This document shows positions 59,368 to 64,000 of a stretch of 64,000 nucleotides of DNA, piece by piece. Under the pieces are notes generated by a model. It worked only from the letters and a program-made list of their open reading frames with translations. It searched no databases and was not told the origin of the DNA. The position numbers and the translations under genes were made by a program. The stretch is from positions 1-64,000 of the forward strand of contig NZ_LMUX01000009.1 of NCBI RefSeq assembly GCF_009765705.1. Direction: 5' to 3'. Source of the stretch: Burkholderia sp. L27(2015). Its GTDB lineage: Bacteria; Pseudomonadota; Gammaproteobacteria; Burkholderiales; Burkholderiaceae. Position 1 is the stretch's first letter; every line of letters begins with the position of its first letter.

Positions 59368-60804
59368 ATGAAGTCCAGGACCGTTGCGGTTTCGGCGCTT
59401 GCCATGCTGCTGCTAAGCGCGTGTATTTCTGCGCCTGATGCCCCTCAGCAGGTTGTGCAGTCCCGCGCCAATCAACTGGGTCTAGCCGCACAGAGCGCCG
59501 CAATCGGTGAGCGCTGGTGGGAGTCGTTCGACGATCCTCAACTCGGCCGATTGATCGATGAAGGGATGAAGGGCAATCCGAACCTTGAGGCGGCACTGGC
59601 AAGGGTACGTGTGGCTGACGCGACAGTCAGCGTTCAGCGGGCCGCCGAACTACCTCAGGTGTCGGCGGATGGACAGGTCCTCGATCAGCGCTTTAGTAGA
59701 GAGGGCCTAATCCCACCACCCTACGCCGGCACCACGCGATGGGTCCCGACGGTTCAGTCCAACCTCGATTGGGATCTCGATCTGTTTGGCCGGCAGAGGG
59801 CGGTCGTGGCGATGGCCCGTTCAGATGCCGAAGCGGCGGGGTTGGACGCCGCAGAAGCGCGGCTGATCATTTCCACAAGTATCGCGCAGACTTATATCGG
59901 GCTGGCAAGAACGCAACAATTGATAACGGTCACTCATGGCTTTGTGAAAACACGTGAGGATGCCCTGGCATTGACACGAAGCAAGGCCAGATATTCGTTG
60001 GCCAGCGAGTTCGACGAACGCACCGCCGAAACCTTGCTCGCACAGGCGCAGCAGGCTGAGTTGAGGGCGACCGAGCAACGGGATCTGTTGATCCATGCGC
60101 TCGCAGCGCTAGTTGGGCGCGGAGCCGATTTTTATCCAACCCTCAGCGCGCCGACCCTCGCGCTCAATAAACGGCCTCGGGTTCCTGACACGCTGCCCGC
60201 CGACCTGCTCGGCCGAAGACCGGATCTTCTAGCCGGCCAGGCACGCATCGATGCGGCGGTGTCGGGTGAGAAGGTGGCGCGAGCGGATTTCTTGCCGGAT
60301 GTCGATCTTATGGCGCTAGCAGGACTCGCGTCGGTCGGCTTCGGAAACTTCTTGAGCGCAGGCGCCACGACGTATGGCGGTGGGGTTGCCATACATGTGC
60401 CGATTTTCGAGGGCGGCAGGTTGCGCGCGCAATATCGCCGCGCCAGCGCGGATCTCGACGCCGCTGTCGCGAACTACAACGACTCCGTTCTTCGGGCCGT
60501 GCGCGAATCAGCCGATGCATTGACCAAAGTCCGGTCGAACGATTCCGACCTCGCTCAGCAGGACCGGATCGTGGCGGGGCTGCGCGACACCGTACGTTTG
60601 GACGCGGTACGCACGTCGACGGGACTCGGGTCAAAACTGGACGCCATTGATAGCGGATTTCGTCTTCTTGAAGCTGAACAGGAACGGGTCAATTTGCAGG
60701 CAGAGGGGTTGAGCCGGCGCGTACAACTGATCGCTGCACTTGGCGGCGGATTTATCTCTAACCCTACGACCGCGACGACTTCCTCGTCGGGTAAATCACA
60801 ATGA
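59368..60804 (+). CDS. RND/EmrAB-type outer-membrane efflux lipoprotein (NodT/OprM family)
   Basis: 478 residues. The lipoprotein signal ends at LLLSAC (Cys19). Typical NodT/OprM phrases follow: IGERWWESFDDPQLGRLIDEGMKGNPNLEAALARVR, VPTVQSNLDWDLDLFGRQRA, RRPDLLAGQARIDAAVSGEKVARADFLPDVDLMALAG and the repeat later. It forms the trimeric outer-membrane channel for the EmrAB pump encoded downstream. Its stop overlaps the next start by 4 bases. Confidence 0.93.
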   Translation: MKSRTVAVSALAMLLLSACISAPDAPQQVVQSRANQLGLAAQSAAIGERWWESFDDPQLGRLIDEGMKGNPNLEAALARVRVADATVSVQRAAELPQVSADGQVLDQRFSREGLIPPPYAGTTRWVPTVQSNLDWDLDLFGRQRAVVAMARSDAEAAGLDAAEARLIISTSIAQTYIGLARTQQLITVTHGFVKTREDALALTRSKARYSLASEFDERTAETLLAQAQQAELRATEQRDLLIHALAALVGRGADFYPTLSAPTLALNKRPRVPDTLPADLLGRRPDLLAGQARIDAAVSGEKVARADFLPDVDLMALAGLASVGFGNFLSAGATTYGGGVAIHVPIFEGGRLRAQYRRASADLDAAVANYNDSVLRAVRESADALTKVRSNDSDLAQQDRIVAGLRDTVRLDAVRTSTGLGSKLDAIDSGFRLLEAEQERVNLQAEGLSRRVQLIAALGGGFISNPTTATTSSSGKSQ

Positions 60805-62006
60805 CTGAAAAAACGCTGGCGGTCGGCACGGCCCAACCCAACTTCGCACCTGGCGTCAAACAGCCCGGTGACGGCACCAGGCTTCGAACCCGGCGGCGGC
60901 TGTTCATGGCTCTCGCTGTCTTTGCGGGTATTGCAGCCATCGCTTATCTCGGCACGCGTTGGTTTGCGCCGCCCTCCGAGGAGACAGACGACGCCTACGT
61001 GGGCGGCAATATCGTGGCGGTGACCGCGCGTGAAGCGGGTACGGTTCTCGCACTCCACGCCGACAACACGCAGCGTGTGCTTCGCGGACAACCGTTGATT
61101 GAACTCGACCCAGCCATGGCCAATGTGCAACTTGATGCGGCCGAGGCAGCGCTTGGGCGGGCCGTTCGTGCGGTTCGCGTCAATTCCGCGCAGGTAGACG
61201 AGACGGGCGCTGAAATCGTGCAGGCCGAAGCAGACCTGTCGAAGGCGGAGAACGATTACACGAGGCGCAAGGCGGCAGCGGCGGCAGGCGCAATTTCAGG
61301 TGAAGACCTGAGCCATGCGGCCGACGCAGTGACAACGACTCGCGCGGCACTCAAGCTGGCAAGGGCGCGGCAAGCGCAGGCCACCAGCACGTTGTCCGGG
61401 ACGACGATCGAAACCAACCCGCAAGTGCTGAGCGCGATTGCCGAAGTACGAAGGGCGGCTATCGACGCCAGCTACATGCAGATCGTGGCCCCTTTGTCCG
61501 GGGAGGTCGCGCAACGCACCGTGCAGTTGGGTCAAAAGGTCGCGGCGGGTACGCCACTGATGGCGGTGGTGCCGCTGGACAGCGTATGGGTCGACGCAAA
61601 TTTTCGCGAGACTCAGCTTGAGGATCTTCGTGTGGGGCAGCCTGCCACTATCACTACGGATGTCTATGGCGGGAAGGTCGTGTTCCATGGTCATGTTGCA
61701 GGCCTGGGCGCTGGCAGCGGCAATGCTTTCTCTCTGTTGCCGCCGCAGAATGCGACTGGCAACTGGATCAAGATTGTTCAACGTGTGCCTGTGAGAATTG
61801 CACTTGACCCCGCCGAGCTGGAAAAGAAGCCGCTGAGAGTGGGCTTGTCGGTCGACGTGGAAGTCGAAACCGCAGATCGGTCTGGCTCTTTTGTGGCTAA
61901 CAGTGCGCCGCCGGCTGGAGGCGAAATGGCAAGCCTCGACGGCGGCCCGAAGCTCGAAGACCGCATCCGCGAAATCATCGAGGAGAACGCGGGGCGCAAA
62001 CCATGA
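60801..62006 (+). CDS. EmrA-like membrane fusion protein (HlyD family)
   Basis: 401 residues. One N-terminal membrane helix (LFMALAVFAGIAAIAYLGT) is followed by TDDAYVGGNIVAVTAREAGTVLALHADNTQRVLRGQPLIELD (biotinyl-lipoyl part), a coiled-coil hairpin (60-200) and VWVDANFRETQLEDLRVGQPATITTDVYGGKVVFHGHVAGLGAGSGNAFSLLPPQNATGNWIKIVQRVPVRI, classical EmrA. It bridges EmrB and the outer-membrane protein. The C-terminal 60 residues are a soluble Ser/Glu tail. Both junctions overlap by 4 bases. Confidence 0.93.
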   Translation: MTEKTLAVGTAQPNFAPGVKQPGDGTRLRTRRRLFMALAVFAGIAAIAYLGTRWFAPPSEETDDAYVGGNIVAVTAREAGTVLALHADNTQRVLRGQPLIELDPAMANVQLDAAEAALGRAVRAVRVNSAQVDETGAEIVQAEADLSKAENDYTRRKAAAAAGAISGEDLSHAADAVTTTRAALKLARARQAQATSTLSGTTIETNPQVLSAIAEVRRAAIDASYMQIVAPLSGEVAQRTVQLGQKVAAGTPLMAVVPLDSVWVDANFRETQLEDLRVGQPATITTDVYGGKVVFHGHVAGLGAGSGNAFSLLPPQNATGNWIKIVQRVPVRIALDPAELEKKPLRVGLSVDVEVETADRSGSFVANSAPPAGGEMASLDGGPKLEDRIREIIEENAGRKP

Positions 62007-63562
62007 GTGCGGGCACGAGCCTGGGCACCGGCACCGGCGGGCAACTTGCGCCGCTCGCAGGCATTGCATTGGGTTTGACGTCCGTTGCACTTGCACTCGG
62101 CAGTTTCATGCAGGTTCTCGACTCGACCATCGCCAACGTATCGCTCCCGACTATCGCCGGGAATCTTGGCGTGAGTACCGATAGCGGTACCTGGGTGATC
62201 ACCTCGTTCGCTGTCGCCAATGGCGTCACTGTGCCGCTGACGGGTTGGTTGATGGGGCGCTTTGGCGTTGTCAGGACTTTCACCGCGGCGGTACTCGCGT
62301 TCACTCTCGCATCGTTCCTTTGCGGTATCGCCTGGAGTCTGCCGTCGCTGATTGTGTTCCGTATTTTGCAGGGCGCGATGTCGGGCCCGATGGTTCCAGG
62401 CAGCCAGGCGTTGCTGATTGCAATCTTTCCTCCGCACAAGCGGGCAACGGCGCTTGGCATCTGGTCGATGACAGCGATGTCCGCTCCTGTTCTCGGCCCA
62501 GTCGTAGGCGGATACATCTCTGACAATTTTCACTGGGGATGGATCTTCTTGATCAACTTGCCCGTGGGATTGGTGTCCGGCCTGGTCACATGGAAATTCC
62601 TTGGGAAGCGTGAGACACCGTTGCGCAAGCTACCCATCGATAAAGTGGGTTTGGGACTGCTCGTGTTCTGGGTGTTCAGCCTGCAAACATTCTTCGATCT
62701 GGGCAAAGACCGTGACTGGTTCAACAACACGCTGATTGTTGTCCTCGCGATCTGTGCCGCGTTCGGCTTTGTCGCCTGGGTGATCTGGGAGCTCACCGAG
62801 AGCAAACCCGCGGTGGACTTGACGTTGTTCAAGCGGCGCAATTTCTGCTTTGGTGTTCTGGCAACTTGCCTGGGCTATGCGTTGATGTTCTCCAACAATG
62901 TGTTGCTGCCACTTTGGCTGCAGCAGCAGATGGGATATACGGCAACGTGGGCAGGGTGCGTTGCGGCTCCGAGCGGTCTGGTAGCAGTGTTGATGACGAC
63001 GCCGGTTGGGCGGATGAAGGTGGATCCGCGCTGGATGGCAACCGGCTCCTTCGTAGCGTACGCGGCAGGCTTCTTCTTGCGTTCTCACTACACGCCTGAT
63101 GCCCCTTTCTGGACGCTCGCCATGCCCCTGTTCCTGCAAGGCTTTGCCCTGAGTATGTTCTTTGTGCCGCTTCTGAATATCATGCTCGACGGAATACCGC
63201 CTGAGCGCGTCCCGTCTGCGACCGGCATCTCGAACTTTGTCCGCATCACGTCGGGGGGCTTTGCCGCATCGCTGATCACGACGTTTTGGGATCGGCGCGA
63301 GGCCTTGCATCAGAGCAGGCTGGTCGAATCAAGCACCAGCTTCTCGCCTATCTACCGGCAAGCCACCGAGCAACTTCAGGCTCAAGGCATGGATCCCTTG
63401 CAGGCTGCTGGAACCATTATGCGACAGACGATCAATCAGGCTTACATGTTGTCGTCGATGGACATCTTCTACGCCAGCGGCTGGCTGGCGATGGCGATGG
63501 TGCTAGTGGTCTGGCTCACCCGCAGGCCTGCGCCGGCGAAGCACGTTGCGGCAGCGGATTAG
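62003..63562 (+). CDS. EmrB-like MFS efflux pump, DHA2 family
   Basis: 519 residues, 14 membrane helices. Helix 1 has LGSFMQVLDSTIANVSLPTIAGNLGVS (D1), WLMGRFGVVRTFT (motif A) and GPVVGGYISDNFHWGWIFLINLPVGL (motif C). Later LPLWLQQQMGYTATWAGCVAAPSGL and FFVPLLNIMLDGIPPERVPSATGISNFVRITSGGFAASL. It exports hydrophobic compounds such as antibiotics or uncouplers in exchange for protons. It is the third gene of the overlapping operon. Confidence 0.94.
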   Translation: MSAGTSLGTGTGGQLAPLAGIALGLTSVALALGSFMQVLDSTIANVSLPTIAGNLGVSTDSGTWVITSFAVANGVTVPLTGWLMGRFGVVRTFTAAVLAFTLASFLCGIAWSLPSLIVFRILQGAMSGPMVPGSQALLIAIFPPHKRATALGIWSMTAMSAPVLGPVVGGYISDNFHWGWIFLINLPVGLVSGLVTWKFLGKRETPLRKLPIDKVGLGLLVFWVFSLQTFFDLGKDRDWFNNTLIVVLAICAAFGFVAWVIWELTESKPAVDLTLFKRRNFCFGVLATCLGYALMFSNNVLLPLWLQQQMGYTATWAGCVAAPSGLVAVLMTTPVGRMKVDPRWMATGSFVAYAAGFFLRSHYTPDAPFWTLAMPLFLQGFALSMFFVPLLNIMLDGIPPERVPSATGISNFVRITSGGFAASLITTFWDRREALHQSRLVESSTSFSPIYRQATEQLQAQGMDPLQAAGTIMRQTINQAYMLSSMDIFYASGWLAMAMVLVVWLTRRPAPAKHVAAAD

Positions 63563-63603
63563 TGCCGGATGGTACCGGAAACGCTGTGATATCAATCGGT
63601 GCC

Positions 63604-64000
63604 TTATTCATCCTCGCGGCTGCTTGCCGCGACAACGCGTTCCATGGAGTCATGGAGCTTCGTAAGAAGATGGATTAATTGCTCTGCTTCCTGTTTTTTG
63701 AAGTCGGCAAGAATCTCATTCCAACTCGCGACCATGACCGGCACCCTTTCCGCGTGCTTTGCCTCTCCGGATTTCGTGAGCACCAGACGGACCACTCGCC
63801 GATCGGAAGAACCCAGGTCACGCTTTATGTAACCGATCTCTTCGAGGCTATCGATCAGTCGAGTCGTGGCGCCCGTCGCGATGCCAAGCGACCGGGCCAA
63901 CTCTCCTGCAGTCGTGACCAAGCCGTCACGGATCAGCTTTAACGCGGTCCACTGGGTGATGCTCAACTGTTCGTCATCGAAGAGCGAATCCACGCGTGTT
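63604..64000 (-). CDS. MarR-family transcriptional regulator (5' end beyond the window)
   Basis: About 130 residues are in the window. The winged helix-turn-helix has LSITQWTALKLIRDGLVTTAGELARSLGIATGATTRLIDSLEEIGYIKRDLGSSDRRVVRLVLTKSGEA, the MarR pattern, followed by a dimer helix with FKKQEAEQLIHLLTKLH. A GTG at 63993 is inside the window, but the usual first helix is missing, so the gene probably begins beyond position 64000. It is convergent with emrB and may repress the efflux operon. MarR proteins are released by phenolic compounds. Confidence 0.88.
   Translation of the reverse strand, partial: TRVDSLFDDEQLSITQWTALKLIRDGLVTTAGELARSLGIATGATTRLIDSLEEIGYIKRDLGSSDRRVVRLVLTKSGEAKHAERVPVMVASWNEILADFKKQEAEQLIHLLTKLHDSMERVVAASSREDE

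Overview
The window looks like chromosomal DNA of a betaproteobacterium of the Burkholderiaceae (Burkholderia / Paraburkholderia / Caballeronia type). The grounds are roughly 60% G+C by eye, many LysR/MarR/TetR regulators and MFS pumps, a DUF4148 periplasmic protein, a NodT-EmrA-EmrB efflux operon, and a Wzx/Wzy exopolysaccharide locus of the kind known from Burkholderia. No rRNA, tRNA, CRISPR array or intact insertion sequence was recognised. All functions are read from sequence by eye; no database search was possible.

Layout. 0-5.4 kb: the end of a BrnT/BrnA toxin-antitoxin pair whose toxin has lost a normal start codon, a DUF445 membrane protein, a NERD-helicase and a drug-type MFS pump. 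5.4-13.5 kb: a LysR regulator divergent from quinone-dependent D-lactate dehydrogenase (dld), a Phd/RelE toxin-antitoxin pair with four 10-bp repeats abutting its promoter, an atypical NRAMP transporter divergent from an MFS pump, and a Tat-exported alpha/beta hydrolase. 13.6-21.2 kb: a six-gene catabolic operon (gentisate-dioxygenase-like cupin, DapA-type lyase, carboxymuconolactone-decarboxylase-like protein, ornithine-cyclodeaminase-like protein, AAHS aromatic-acid symporter, dihydroxyphthalate-decarboxylase-like protein). It diverges from a HTH protein whose citrate-synthase domain has lost catalytic residues. The substrate is unknown, probably an aromatic or heteroaromatic acid.

21-42.6 kb: an exopolysaccharide locus. 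It holds two PAP2 phosphatases, four glycosyltransferases, manC with a coupled GNAT gene, a VpsR/FleQ-like sigma54 activator, a Crp/Fnr regulator behind a near-consensus -24/-12 promoter, an undecaprenyl-phosphate sugar transferase, Wza-, Wzc- and Wzy-like proteins, a GH39/PslG-like glycosidase and a Wzx flippase. Together they would make GDP-mannose, build a lipid-linked repeat unit, flip, polymerise, export and trim it. The regulator pair recalls the c-di-GMP-linked control of Burkholderia biofilm polysaccharide.

42.6-51 kb: a PRC-barrel protein, then an amino-acid ABC importer with aminotransferase, creatininase-family protein and an extraordinary TetR protein fused through a Gly/Ala-rich linker to an IS402-type transposase N-terminal domain. 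51-54 kb: a PAAR / putative effector / putative immunity operon with 4-base overlaps, a strong terminator, and the ruin of a second immunity gene. 54-58 kb: an MFS pump, then a 0.8-kb leader containing two well-initiated short ORFs. The first resembles the Mg2+-sensing MgtL leader peptide and precedes an NRAMP-related transporter with non-canonical metal-site motifs. 58-64 kb: an orphan membrane sensor with no output domain and an OprM/EmrA/EmrB efflux operon with CTCCAAAT half-sites over its promoter, ending in a MarR gene cut by the window edge.
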